Of a DNA stretch of 64,000 nucleotides, positions 26,050-34,544 are shown piece after piece. The DNA comes from JBMNGG01 sp050949705 (GTDB lineage Bacteria; Bacillota; Thermosediminibacteria; Thermosediminibacterales; Tepidanaerobacteraceae). The translations under genes and the position numbers were made by a program. Within the stretch, counting starts at the first letter, position 1; each line of letters starts with the position of its first letter. The stretch lies in NCBI GenBank assembly GCA_050949705.1, contig JBMNGG010000008.1, positions 62,001-126,000 of the forward strand, written 5' to 3'. The notes beneath the pieces were generated by a model. The model was not told the DNA's origin. It was given only the letters and a program-made list of their open reading frames with translations, and did no database searches.

Positions 26050-27072
26050 ATGAGTTTAAAGCAGGAAATAATCAATTTCGCCAAAACAATTGGTCTTGAC
26101 AAGGTCGGATTTACAACAGCAGAGCCCTTCTTGAAAGAAAAAGAGATTCTTTTAGAAAAAAAGGCAAATAATCTTATTTCGCCTTTTGAAGAACAGGATA
26201 TCGATCTTAGATGCAATCCTGAAAGACTTTTACCTGGTGTCAAAACTATAATATGTTTTGCCATAAGTTATTTAATATATCCATATTGCCCATCAGAAAC
26301 TGATCCAGGCCAAGATGATGGGAGACCTAGAGGGAAGATTTCAAGATATGCCTATGTTAATGATTATCACTTTGTATTATCTGAGAAGCTTAAAGAAGTA
26401 GTTGCTTATATTTCAGAAAAAGAGAGAGCCCGATTTAAAATAATGATAGATACAGGGGAATTAATAGAAAAAGCTGCTGCTCAACGTGCAGGGCTAGGGT
26501 GGATTGGGCAAAACACCTGTCTTTTTACACAGGAGTTTGGATCTTGGGTGTTTTTAGGTGAGATTTTAACAGATATTGAATTGGAGCCAGACAGCCCCAA
26601 GGAAAACAGATGCTCAGGATGCGGTCGCTGTGTAAAAGCCTGCCCAACAGGAGCATTAATGGCACCATTTAAAATAAACCCTTATAGATGTCTTTCTTAC
26701 ATAACCCAAAAGAGAGGTCTGATACCTAGAGAATTTATGAGACCTTTAGGTAATAGAATATTTGGCTGTGACACATGTCAAGAAGCCTGTCCTAATAACA
26801 AAAATGTAATAATCCCTAATCACAGGGAATTTATTTCTGGTGATTTGTTAGAAACTGATTTACTAAAACTTGTGACAATAAGCAAAAGCGATTTTAACAG
26901 AGTATTTAAGAATAGGGCTGCAGGTTGGCGTGGAAGAAATGTTATACGCAGAAATGCAGTTTGCGCTTTAGGGAATAATCAACATACATATTCTAAAAAT
27001 GTATTTCAAACACTAACTAAAGATTCATCAGAAATTGTGAGAGAACAAGCACGATTGTCTTTAAGAAGTTGA
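26050..27072 (+). CDS. queG: Epoxyqueuosine reductase
   Basis: 340 residues; RBS TTAGGAGTT. QueG reduces epoxyqueuosine to queuosine in tRNA using cobalamin and two [4Fe-4S] clusters. The catalytic region KIMIDTGELIEKAAAQRAGLGWIGQN is near residue 135; ferredoxin motifs CSGCGRCVKACPTG (about 194-207) and CDTCQEACP (about 239-247) follow, and the C-terminus is HEAT-like (GRNVIRRNAVCALGN). Convergent with the coat-like genes; no other queuosine genes nearby. Confidence 0.95.
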   Translation: MSLKQEIINFAKTIGLDKVGFTTAEPFLKEKEILLEKKANNLISPFEEQDIDLRCNPERLLPGVKTIICFAISYLIYPYCPSETDPGQDDGRPRGKISRYAYVNDYHFVLSEKLKEVVAYISEKERARFKIMIDTGELIEKAAAQRAGLGWIGQNTCLFTQEFGSWVFLGEILTDIELEPDSPKENRCSGCGRCVKACPTGALMAPFKINPYRCLSYITQKRGLIPREFMRPLGNRIFGCDTCQEACPNNKNVIIPNHREFISGDLLETDLLKLVTISKSDFNRVFKNRAAGWRGRNVIRRNAVCALGNNQHTYSKNVFQTLTKDSSEIVREQARLSLRS

Positions 27073-27116
27073 CAAGGATGACATGGGGTTGGTTGTTGTC
27101 ATCCTTGTCTATTTTG

Positions 27117-27341
27117 TTATTGAGGATTATACCAGCCACGTTGATTCATGGCATCGAAAATCATTTTAGCATGTTGCTGTTCTTCATCCTGAATTTGTCT
27201 AAGGGCATTTCTCACTGCTTCATTGCTTGCTTCCATTATGGCAGTTTCATAAGCACTGGAAACATATTTTTCAGTCATCAGCATATCATTTAGAATATCC
27301 TTATCAGCAGTAGTACCAGCTACATTTTGCTGTGTGTGCAT
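27117..27341 (-). CDS. Spore coat CotF-like protein
   Basis: 74 residues. Helical, ferritin-like segment with the CotF-family sequence DKDILNDMLMTEKYVSSAYETAI and EEQQHAKMIFDAMNQRGWY at the C-terminus. RBS GGAGGTATTT precedes ATG 27341. Small proteins of this type are found in spore coats of Clostridia and Bacilli. It is downstream of a second, related small gene on the same strand, so the two may be co-expressed during sporulation. The E/H pattern hints at a metal-site ancestry. Confidence 0.8.
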   Translation of the reverse strand: MHTQQNVAGTTADKDILNDMLMTEKYVSSAYETAIMEASNEAVRNALRQIQDEEQQHAKMIFDAMNQRGWYNPQ

Positions 27342-27383
27342 TCAAATACCTCCATTTTGCTTATTTAAAGAAAATATGTTAAA

Positions 27384-27578
27384 TTATGCACCGCCTTGTT
27401 GAAGTAATTTAGATATGGTATCTGCATGTTGTTGTTCACGATTGGCTAAATTTTTGAACATAGAGGCAAGTTCCGTATCTTGGACTTGATTTGCATAATT
27501 GTTATACTTCATTATGCAAATATGTTCATGATTTAGTGCATCTTGAAGTTGTAATTTTTCTTTTTGTGTGAGCCTCAA
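27384..27578 (-). CDS. Small ferritin-like / spore coat-associated protein
   Basis: 64 residues. Two helices with LQDALNHEHICIMKYNNYA and NLANREQQHADTISKLL; the conserved E/H spacing resembles half of a ferritin-like bundle and matches the CotF-like neighbour. RBS GGGAGGTG precedes the ATG, 7 bp away. Likely a coat component made in sporulation; the function is otherwise unknown. Confidence 0.75.
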   Translation of the reverse strand: MRLTQKEKLQLQDALNHEHICIMKYNNYANQVQDTELASMFKNLANREQQHADTISKLLQQGGA

Positions 27579-27750
27579 AACTTTTCACCTCCCGATATTT
27601 ATGCAGCAATCTTATTTTATCCTTATTAACAATTTACTATGCCTTTTGCAAGATGTAAGTTCTCCATATTATGCGAGATTTATTTTTATGAAATACTAAA
27701 AACCATACAATGATAAATACTAATAGTAACAAAACTAGGAGGGTGATTTC

Positions 27751-28026
27751 TTGAAGATATCAAAAAATGTCGGCGAATTGGATAGTTTAATTCGAATAAG
27801 TATGGGGCTTTCCATCCTTGGTTATGGGATAGCCAAAAAATCAGGTCTTCCAATATTACTTGGTTCTTGGAAAGTAGCTGAGGGCATTACCGGATTTAGT
27901 ATCATGTATCATTTGTTTGGAATCAATACCTTAAATAATGAGTTTAATTATCCTGATGGTAGGGAATTTAAATTGTGTCCTAAAGGTATCAGTATACCGA
28001 AAACAGATGACATGGACATGGTATAA
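27751..28026 (+). CDS. DUF2892-like (YgaP-type) membrane protein
   Basis: 91 residues; TTG start 27751 after AGGAGGGTG. NVGELDSLIRISMGLSILGYGI near the N-terminus resembles the inner-membrane YgaP-like domain, with two hydrophobic segments (ISMGLSILGYGIA and LPILLGSWKVAEGITGFSI). The C-terminal part PDGREFKLCPKG contains a single Cys. The function is unknown; in other proteins this domain is linked to sulfur handling, and a cysteine desulfurase lies downstream, but the connection is weak. Confidence 0.65.
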   Translation: MKISKNVGELDSLIRISMGLSILGYGIAKKSGLPILLGSWKVAEGITGFSIMYHLFGINTLNNEFNYPDGREFKLCPKGISIPKTDDMDMV

Positions 28027-28040
28027 ACTTGTGATATAAT
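28013..28040 (+). promoter_or_regulatory. Promoter of the cysteine desulfurase leader
   Basis: TGGACA (28013-28018), 16-bp spacer, TATAAT (28035-28040). It overlaps the end of the upstream gene and would give a leader of about 270 nt before the desulfurase start. Confidence 0.6.
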
Positions 28041-28047
28041 TAAAAGG

Positions 28048-28318
28048 AACATTTTAAAATATTTGGTAAGGATTGTAATAAAACTTAATTAAGTTCTATA
28101 TTAGGAAAATCTTATACAGACAGGCCGAGGGAAAGTACAGCTATAGAAAAAGATATTGAGTATAAAAACTTTTTTAACAGGCAATAGGTGGGCGAACCGG
28201 AGGATGAGCAACACTGATGTTGGTCAAAGAGTTTTGAACTTATTAAAAGAGATTTTCGTGATATGTGAATTTTATAGAACAATTGTAAAAATAGATATTA
28301 TATTGCAGGTGATATTTT
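28048..28318 (+). other. Long leader of unknown function upstream of the cysteine desulfurase
   Basis: About 270 nt between a good promoter and the desulfurase RBS. It contains a palindrome AACTTAATTAAGTT (about 28082) and a hairpin CAACA-CTGA-TGTTG (about 28207-28220), preceded by a purine-rich stretch GGTGGGCGAACCGGAGGATG. I do not recognise a known riboswitch, T-box or housekeeping RNA. A 60-codon frame beginning at 28156 runs through it but lacks a ribosome binding site and overlaps the desulfurase start. Confidence 0.4.
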
Positions 28319-29473
28319 TTGAGAGAGGTATATCTTGACAACAGCGCTACTACCAAGGTCTTGGATGAGGTGGCAAAAGCAGTATTTGACATAATGACAC
28401 AAAGCTATGGGAATCCATCTTCCCTTCATGGGAAAGGTATAGAAAGCGAAAAACTGATGAGAAATGTTAGACAAAAAATAGCATCAGTTCTTGGCGTAAA
28501 ATCCAATGAGATATATTTTACTTCAGGGGGTACAGAGTCTAATAACCTGGCTATTAAAGGAACGGTATACAATCTTCGCCGCTGGGGTAATCATTTGATA
28601 ACTTCTTCTATTGAACACCCATCTGTTTTAGATGTGTTTAAGGCTCTTGAAAAGGAAGGTTTCAAGGTTACATATCTTAAAGTGGATAAGGAAGGTTTTG
28701 TTGATTTAAAAGAACTAATAGAGGCTTTAACTCCTGAAACTATCCTGGTTAGTATTATGCATGTAAATAATGAAGTAGGCTCTGTTCAACCTATAAGAGA
28801 GCTAGCTAGGATTATAAGATCTCAAAACAGCAATACACTTTTCCATGTAGATGCAGTACAGTCTTTTGGTAAGATACCATTAGTTTTGGATTTTGAAGGT
28901 ATTGATATGCTTTCTTTAAGTGGTCATAAGATATACGGTCCAAAAGGTATTGGTGCTTTATTTGTCAGAGAAAAAGTTAAATTATCTCCTATTCTACATG
29001 GTGGTGGTCAAGAAGGCGGAATACGTTCAGGGACTGAAAACACACCGGGTATTGTGGGGCTGGGAGTTGCTGTGGATGCTTTTTCCGGAAATGGTGATAA
29101 GTGGGAAAATAAAATGGCTGAGTTAAAGAAAAGATTAATGGAAGGTATTTTAAGAGAGATTCCTGATGCTGTGCTTAATGGTCCTGTTTTAGGAGCTCCA
29201 CATATATTGAACATGTCCTTTCCGGGTACACGTGGAGAAATTTTACTTCACTCTCTAGAGGCAAAAGGTATATATGTGTCAACAGGCTCAGCATGTTCAT
29301 CACATAAAGATGGAAAAAGTCATGTATTAAAAGCATTAGGTAAAAATTACGAAGAACAGGACAGTGCTTTACGCTTTAGTCTTTCCCCTTTTATTTCAAC
29401 CCAGGATATTGACTATACGGTCGAAGTTCTTCGCTATGAAGTTACAGAGGTAAGAAAATTCGTACGGAGGTAA
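28319..29473 (+). CDS. Cysteine desulfurase (NifS/IscS family)
   Basis: 384 residues; TTG start after GCAGGTGAT. A PLP enzyme that removes sulfur from cysteine and passes the persulfide to acceptors. The N-terminus VYLDNSATT, the PLP-lysine motif SGHKIYGPKGIGALF (about residue 203) and the mobile-loop Cys in STGSACSSHK (about residue 326) are present. It is followed 2 bp later by thiI, so at least part of its sulfur probably goes to 4-thiouridine in tRNA. No IscU or IscR gene is in view. Confidence 0.93.
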   Translation: MREVYLDNSATTKVLDEVAKAVFDIMTQSYGNPSSLHGKGIESEKLMRNVRQKIASVLGVKSNEIYFTSGGTESNNLAIKGTVYNLRRWGNHLITSSIEHPSVLDVFKALEKEGFKVTYLKVDKEGFVDLKELIEALTPETILVSIMHVNNEVGSVQPIRELARIIRSQNSNTLFHVDAVQSFGKIPLVLDFEGIDMLSLSGHKIYGPKGIGALFVREKVKLSPILHGGGQEGGIRSGTENTPGIVGLGVAVDAFSGNGDKWENKMAELKKRLMEGILREIPDAVLNGPVLGAPHILNMSFPGTRGEILLHSLEAKGIYVSTGSACSSHKDGKSHVLKALGKNYEEQDSALRFSLSPFISTQDIDYTVEVLRYEVTEVRKFVRR

Positions 29474-29475
29474 AA

Positions 29476-30645
29476 ATGGATAATATATATCTTATAAGTT
29501 TTGGAGAAATTGCATTAAAAGGTGAAAACAGACCTTTTTTTGAAAGGATTCTTATGCAAAGGATAAGAAAAGCATTAAAGCCCGTTGATGAAAAGGCTAA
29601 GCTTCAAAAAACTCATGGGCGTATTTATTGCTTTTCGGAAGCTCCGCAGGAAAAAGTATTGGATTGCCTAAAAAGAGTTTTTGGAATTGTATATATAAGT
29701 CCTGCAAAAAGTTGTGAATTGACTATAGAACAAGTACAAGAAACAGCTCTAGAGGTAATGAAAAGCCAGGATTATAAGGGCAAAACATTTAAAGTTGAAA
29801 CAAGACGGCCTAATAAATCATTTCCTATGAAATCCCCTGAAATCAGTCGTGAAGTGGGAGCTTACATTCTTAAAAATCTAAATAATTTAAAAGTCGATGT
29901 TCATGCACCCCAAATTCAGCTAGATGTTGAGATAAGAGAAAAGGCCTTTGTTTATAGTGAAAGAGTACCAGGTCCTGGTGGCCTACCATTGGGCTGTAAC
30001 GGTAAGGCTATGCTACTTCTTTCAGGTGGTATTGACAGTCCAGTAGCTGCCTACATGCTTATGAAGCGAGGAGTTGAAATAGAACCAATATATTTCCATA
30101 GTTTTCCTTTTACTAGTGATCGAGCAAAAGAAAAAGTTATAGAATTATGTAAAATTTTATCAGGTTATTCAGGTCATATGAGACTTCATGTGGTTAATTT
30201 CACTGAAGTGTTAAAAGAACTAGGGGAAAAAACTCCGAACGAATTTTTGACTATTTTAATGAGGCGTATGATGGTACGAATTGCTCAGGAAACGGCTAAA
30301 AAAATAGGTGCTCAAGCTCTTGTCACCGGAGAAAGTTTGGGTCAAGTAGCAAGTCAGACCATAGAAGCATTAGCAGCTACAAATGAAGTGGCTACAATGC
30401 CAATCTTTCGTCCTCTTATTGGATTAGATAAGATTGAAATTATGGATACTGCCAGGAAGGTAGGGACTTATGATATATCTATACAACCATATGCCGATTG
30501 CTGTACGGTTTTTGTACCTGCACATCCCAAAACCCGCCCTAACTTAAATGCAGTAAATGAGGCTGAACAGAATATTAATCCAATAATAATGACGGAACAA
30601 GGACTAAAAGATATGGAAATTGTTGATATATATCCGAATATGTAA
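29476..30645 (+). CDS. thiI: tRNA 4-thiouridine synthase ThiI
   Basis: 389 residues. An N-terminal ferredoxin-like/THUMP region (about 1-165) precedes the adenylating PP-loop LLLSGGIDSPVAAYM (about 180). The catalytic cysteine region is YADCCTVFVPAHPKTRP (about residue 341). The C-terminal rhodanese domain of E. coli ThiI is absent, as is usual in Firmicutes, where a dedicated cysteine desulfurase donates sulfur directly; that partner is the preceding gene. RBS GGAGGTAAAA lies in the end of the upstream gene. Confidence 0.95.
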   Translation: MDNIYLISFGEIALKGENRPFFERILMQRIRKALKPVDEKAKLQKTHGRIYCFSEAPQEKVLDCLKRVFGIVYISPAKSCELTIEQVQETALEVMKSQDYKGKTFKVETRRPNKSFPMKSPEISREVGAYILKNLNNLKVDVHAPQIQLDVEIREKAFVYSERVPGPGGLPLGCNGKAMLLLSGGIDSPVAAYMLMKRGVEIEPIYFHSFPFTSDRAKEKVIELCKILSGYSGHMRLHVVNFTEVLKELGEKTPNEFLTILMRRMMVRIAQETAKKIGAQALVTGESLGQVASQTIEALAATNEVATMPIFRPLIGLDKIEIMDTARKVGTYDISIQPYADCCTVFVPAHPKTRPNLNAVNEAEQNINPIIMTEQGLKDMEIVDIYPNM

Positions 30646-30694
30646 ACGAAGCGTTCTAATATTTATAAGCAATTTCTAGAATTTAAAAACAGTA

Positions 30695-30724
30695 TAAAAG
30701 GCGGTATTGACCGTCCTTTTTTAT
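30695..30724 (+). terminator. Terminator of the desulfurase-thiI operon
   Basis: AAAAGGCGGT pairs with ACCGTCCTTTT (one mismatch) around ATTG; T-run follows. Confidence 0.85.
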
Positions 30725-30754
30725 TTTGCGAACTATTCTCCCAAGAATTATACA

Positions 30755-30784
30755 TTGACGAGTCATCATATTAACCTTTATAAT
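30755..30784 (+). promoter_or_regulatory. Sigma-A promoter of the flavin/Fe-S dehydrogenase operon
   Basis: TTGACG (30755-30760), 18-bp spacer, TATAAT (30779-30784); 120 bp before the first gene. Confidence 0.65.
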
Positions 30785-30904
30785 GATTCTAAATATTATA
30801 ATTTTCAAATCATAGATAATCATCTCAGGGGCATTTTTCTTGGTACAATTCTTGCTATATATTAAAGTGGTCTAATATTTTGCTGAAATTGGAGGGGAGA
30901 AGAA

Positions 30905-31222
30905 TTGCGTGTATTGCACCATCCTATCCTAGGAGATGAAAGCAGAGAAACTAATGCAATAATAATTGTTGACGGCAAAAAAATACCAGCGATTGAAGGT
31001 GAGCCTATAGCTGCTGCTCTTCTTTCTGCAGGTATAAAGAAATTTAGAGAGACTCCTAAAAAGCATAAACCAAGGGGAATATTCTGTGCTATAGGCAGAT
31101 GCACTGATTGTGTAATGACAGTGGATGGTATACCTAATGTCAGAACATGTGTCACACCCGTTAAAAATGGAATGATTATAAACACTCAAAAAGGTTTAGG
31201 AGAGTGGGGTGACCGACTATGA
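30905..31222 (+). CDS. (2Fe-2S)-binding subunit of an amino acid dehydrogenase complex (HcnA-like)
   Basis: 105 residues; TTG start after TTGGAGGGGAG. A plant-type ferredoxin domain with CAIGRCTDCVMTVDG and a fourth cysteine in VRTCVTPV. This small subunit occurs in HcnABC, opine oxidase and D-hydroxyproline dehydrogenase-like complexes, where it relays electrons between flavins. Its stop overlaps the next start by four bases. It is the first of five overlapping genes that together encode two flavoproteins and three Fe-S proteins. Confidence 0.85.
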   Translation: MRVLHHPILGDESRETNAIIIVDGKKIPAIEGEPIAAALLSAGIKKFRETPKKHKPRGIFCAIGRCTDCVMTVDGIPNVRTCVTPVKNGMIINTQKGLGEWGDRL

Positions 31223-32313
31223 AAACTACAGATATAGTTGTTATAGGTGCCGGACCTGCGGGACTTTCTTGTGCAGTAGAAGCAGCAAAAATCGGTGCAA
31301 AGGTTACTGTATTAGATGAAAATTTAAAACCTGGAGGTCAACTGTTTAAGCAAATTCATAAATTCTTTGGTTCTAGAGAGCATAGGGCTGGAACAAGAGG
31401 GTTTCGCATAGGACAACAACTTCTAGAAGAAACCGAAAAACTAGGGGTTGAAGTCTTGTTAGATGCTGTTGTTTATGGTATTTATGAAGATCGATTAATA
31501 GCATATATAAAAAATGGTCAAGACCATACTATCAAAGCAAAAAAAATAGTATTAGCTACAGGTGCTTCTGAAAATGCCCTAGCTTTTCCCGGATGTACTT
31601 TACCTGGTGTTATGGGTGCAGGAGCTGCGCAGACAATGATAAACGTAAATAGAGTATTGCCAGGGAAAGAAATTATCATGGTTGGATCTGGAAATGTGGG
31701 TCTAATTGTTTCTTATCAATTAATGCAAGCCGGTGCCAAAGTCAAGGCACTAATAGAGGCAGCACCTAAAATCGGTGGTTATGGGGTTCATGCAAGCAAG
31801 ATAAGAAGAGCAGGGGTTCCTATATATGTTTCTACTACTATAAAAGAAGTTATAGGAGAGGAAGCAGTTGAAGGAGTTATTACAGTAGAGCTTGACGAAA
31901 AATGGCAACCTATTGAAGGAACTGAAAAGCAGTTTAAGGCAGATACAGTATGTTTAGCAGTAGGGTTGTCACCATTAACAGAATTGGCTTGGATGGCAGG
32001 ATGTGAATTCACCTTTATACCTCCACTTGGTGGCCATGTACCAATTCATGATAAAAATATGGAAACAACCCTGAGAGGTATGTATGTAGCGGGTGATATT
32101 ACCGGTGTTGAAGAAGCTTCTTCTGCCATGGAAGAGGGAAGATTAGCAGGTGTTGCATGTGCACAAGCCCTGGGATATTATGATAAAAAAGAAGCTCTTA
32201 AGTTGAAAAATGAAATATGGGACAGACTTGATGCTTTACGTACAGGACCATTTGGAGAAGGAAGATTTACTGCTAAGCTAAAGCAGATTGATGAGAGGAG
32301 GCAACTGGCATGA
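31219..32313 (+). CDS. NAD(P)/FAD-dependent oxidoreductase subunit (HcnB/OoxA-like)
   Basis: 364 residues; start overlaps the previous stop (ATGA). Dinucleotide-binding motifs are GAGPAGLSCAVEAAKIGAKV (FAD, about residue 9) and GSGNVGLIVSYQLMQAGA (second Rossmann, about 155); YVAGDITGVEEASSAMEEGRLAG near the C-terminus closes the FAD site. This class II pyridine nucleotide-disulfide-like flavoprotein lacks a redox CxxC. In homologous complexes it receives electrons from the substrate-oxidising flavoprotein through Fe-S subunits. Confidence 0.88.
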   Translation: MKTTDIVVIGAGPAGLSCAVEAAKIGAKVTVLDENLKPGGQLFKQIHKFFGSREHRAGTRGFRIGQQLLEETEKLGVEVLLDAVVYGIYEDRLIAYIKNGQDHTIKAKKIVLATGASENALAFPGCTLPGVMGAGAAQTMINVNRVLPGKEIIMVGSGNVGLIVSYQLMQAGAKVKALIEAAPKIGGYGVHASKIRRAGVPIYVSTTIKEVIGEEAVEGVITVELDEKWQPIEGTEKQFKADTVCLAVGLSPLTELAWMAGCEFTFIPPLGGHVPIHDKNMETTLRGMYVAGDITGVEEASSAMEEGRLAGVACAQALGYYDKKEALKLKNEIWDRLDALRTGPFGEGRFTAKLKQIDERRQLA

Positions 32314-32822
32314 TGGAAAAAACAGGTGTTATCTATCAAGGTTTTCCATCTAAAGATGAACTGGCAAAAATTCCGGGAGTGCCTTCTGAAAATAGGATTA
32401 AAAAAGGCCCGGTTGCTTGTATCGAATGTGTACAGGAAATACCTTGCAATCCTTGTGAAGAGGCTTGTCCTTATGGTGCTATAAGTGTAGGGAAGCCCAT
32501 CACAAATTTGCCCAAACTTGATGAAGATAAATGCATTGGTTGCGGTTTATGTATTGCTGCTTGTCCGGGTCTAGCAATATTTGTATTAAATGGTGGGAAA
32601 GAGAAAGCGGAAGTTAGTTTCCCTTTTGAATACTATCCACTACCTAGTAAAGGTGATGTGGTAGACTGTGTAGACAGAGAAGGTAATGTGGTTGTTAAGG
32701 GTACAGTATTAAGAGTAATTAAACCTAAGAAATATGATGCTACTGTTGTAATAACAGTTGAGATTCCTCATGAATATATAAAAACGGTACGCAGCATAAA
32801 ATTTCTTGGGAGGCATGAATAA
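32310..32822 (+). CDS. 4Fe-4S ferredoxin-type subunit
   Basis: 170 residues; start overlaps the previous stop (ATGA). Two cluster motifs are present: CIECVQEIPCNPCEEACP (about 38-55, unusually spaced) and CIGCGLCIAACPG (about 75-87). The C-terminal ~75 residues (GDVVDCVDREGNVVVKG) form a small beta-rich domain of unknown role. It probably links the dehydrogenase to a cytoplasmic or membrane electron acceptor. Confidence 0.85.
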   Translation: MMEKTGVIYQGFPSKDELAKIPGVPSENRIKKGPVACIECVQEIPCNPCEEACPYGAISVGKPITNLPKLDEDKCIGCGLCIAACPGLAIFVLNGGKEKAEVSFPFEYYPLPSKGDVVDCVDREGNVVVKGTVLRVIKPKKYDATVVITVEIPHEYIKTVRSIKFLGRHE

Positions 32823-33085
32823 TGAAAGACGTATATATATGTCGATGTGAAGAAGTGACAAGGAAAGAAATTGAAGACGCTATTAAAGATGGAGCTACAA
32901 CTCTTGAGGGAATTAAGCGTAGAACCAGAGCGGGTATGGGATTATGTCAAGGAAGGACATGCCAAAGATTGATAACTCAAATGCTGGCAAATGTTAAAGA
33001 ACCATCTAAAGTAACACCACCTACTTCAAGGCCTCCAGCACGTGCAATAAAAATAGGAGAAATCATAGAGGGTGAAGATGAGTGA
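32822..33085 (+). CDS. BFD-like (2Fe-2S)-binding protein
   Basis: 87 residues; TAATG overlap with the upstream gene. The BFD-like motif is complete: two cysteines in YICRCEEVT and two in GLCQGRTCQRL, separated by the basic helix EGIKRRTRAGMG. In related multi-subunit dehydrogenases this domain is fused to or sits beside the HcnB-like flavoprotein; here it is a separate gene. The C-terminus is proline-rich (TPPTSRPPARA). Confidence 0.88.
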   Translation: MKDVYICRCEEVTRKEIEDAIKDGATTLEGIKRRTRAGMGLCQGRTCQRLITQMLANVKEPSKVTPPTSRPPARAIKIGEIIEGEDE

Positions 33086-34275
33086 TAAAAAATGTTGACA
33101 TAATAATCATCGGTGGCGGGGTAATAGGAACGTCAGTGGCCTATTATCTTTCAAAGCAAGGCAAAAAGGTTGTATTGTTAGAAAAAGATGATTTAGCTTC
33201 AGGGTCCTCAGGAGCTTGCGATATTGATATAATTCTTCAATCAAAAAACCCTGGAATTCATCTTAGATTGGCCATTGAAAGTGCTAAAATGTATGAAACA
33301 CTAGCTGAAGAGTTAGAGTTTGATATAGAGTATAGCGCTATTGGTGGGATGATACTAATCGAAAATGAAGACCAATTAGCGGTTATGAAAGACTTTGTTA
33401 AAAGACAAAAAGCAGTCGGTCTTCAGGTAGAACTCTTAGACTTAAAGGACGCTTCTAAAAGACAATCCGGCCTATCACCCAGCTTAATAGGGGCCACATA
33501 TAGTCCTCAGGATGCCCATGTGAATCCTATGAAGCTATGCCACGCTTTTGCTAAAGCTGCTATGAGAAATGGGGCTAAAATGTATTTAAATACACAAGTG
33601 GTTGATATTAAAATAGAAAACAACAAAGTCAAATCAGTTATTACTAATAGAGGTGAAATACAAACAGAACTGGTTATAAATGCAACTGGAGCCTATGCTC
33701 CCATGATTGGCGAAATGGTAGGTTTATCCATACCGATAAAGCCCCGTCGTGGTCAAATAATCGTTACAGAGCCGGTACCCAAACTTATCAATGCTGATAT
33801 TCTTTGTGCAAAATACATTGTAGCAAAATATAATCCGGAAATACTAGAAGATTCAGAAAGCCACGAAACTCGACTTGGGGTAGGTCTTTCTTTAAGTCAG
33901 ACCCTCGATGGTCAGATTTTAATTGGAGCAACCCGTGAATTCGTAGGATATAACAAAAGCACTACCCACGAAGCTCTTAGAGCAATTCTTAAAAATGCGA
34001 CCAGATTGGTACCTGCATTAAAGTCTATTCATGCTATAAGATCTTTTGCAGGTTTAAGACCATATACTGCTGATGGGTTACCTTTATTAGGCCCGGTAGA
34101 AGGTTTAGAAGGATTTATAATAGCTGCAGGTCATGAAGGTGATGGAATTGCTCTTGCACCGGTAACCGGAAGAATTATTTCAGATTTGATTGTAGAAGGT
34201 AAAACTTTTATGGATGTTTCCAGTTTAAGTCCTGGAAGGTTCAGAGGTTTAATGGAAAAAGAAAGAGTAATATAG
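33082..34275 (+). CDS. FAD-dependent amino acid oxidoreductase (DadA/HcnC-like)
   Basis: 397 residues; GTG start overlaps the previous stop. The DAO fold is clear: IIGGGVIGTSVAYYLSKQGKKVVLLEKDD at the N-terminus, AHVNPMKLCHAFAKAA, RRGQIIVTEPV and the C-terminal GLRPYTADGLPLLGP with AAGHEGDGI. It is expected to oxidise the amine of an amino acid or imino acid and hand electrons to the neighbouring subunits. Substrate candidates are D-amino acids, D-hydroxyproline, sarcosine-like compounds or opines; sequence alone does not decide. Confidence 0.9.
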   Translation: MIKNVDIIIIGGGVIGTSVAYYLSKQGKKVVLLEKDDLASGSSGACDIDIILQSKNPGIHLRLAIESAKMYETLAEELEFDIEYSAIGGMILIENEDQLAVMKDFVKRQKAVGLQVELLDLKDASKRQSGLSPSLIGATYSPQDAHVNPMKLCHAFAKAAMRNGAKMYLNTQVVDIKIENNKVKSVITNRGEIQTELVINATGAYAPMIGEMVGLSIPIKPRRGQIIVTEPVPKLINADILCAKYIVAKYNPEILEDSESHETRLGVGLSLSQTLDGQILIGATREFVGYNKSTTHEALRAILKNATRLVPALKSIHAIRSFAGLRPYTADGLPLLGPVEGLEGFIIAAGHEGDGIALAPVTGRIISDLIVEGKTFMDVSSLSPGRFRGLMEKERVI

Positions 34276-34544
34276 AAAATGATACACCCTAGAGTTTTTC
34301 AGACCTTCCTAGAAACAAGAGTAACAAAATCCTAATCCTAAACGATCTGGGTAACAATCAAATATAATCAGAATACCGTCATTTTGAATAATCTAAACAG
34401 TCATCCTCAGCAGATAAAAACCTCAAACCTAAGTGTTAACCGTCACCCTAAGCGATAAAAACTGTCGTCCTGAGATATAATTGACGTCATTCTGAGCGTC
34501 AGCGAAGGATCTTTAAAACAAAGTAATTTGAAAGGAGAACTTAC
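34276..34544. repeat. Degenerate short repeats between the dehydrogenase operon and the racemase gene
   Basis: From about 34375 to 34515 the core GTCATYCTGAGCG occurs five times in degenerate form (near 34377, 34401, 34440, 34464 and 34484), with AT-rich spacers of 11-27 bp often containing ATAAAAAC. The last copy runs into AGCGAAGGATCTTTAAAAC, the same family as the 7.9-8.7 kb region. No gene is seen here. Confidence 0.65.

Noticed and set aside
28048..28318. T-box or known riboswitch before the desulfurase
   Set aside because: No T-box antiterminator sequence, and no core motif of SAM, glycine, THF or preQ1 riboswitches is visible.
28156..28338. 60-codon frame in the cysteine desulfurase leader
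   Set aside because: Starts with TTG without a ribosome binding site, overlaps the desulfurase start and shows no family resemblance; treated as leader RNA.
34375..34515. CRISPR-like array of short repeats
   Set aside because: Repeats are degenerate, spacing is uneven, and no cas gene is in the window.
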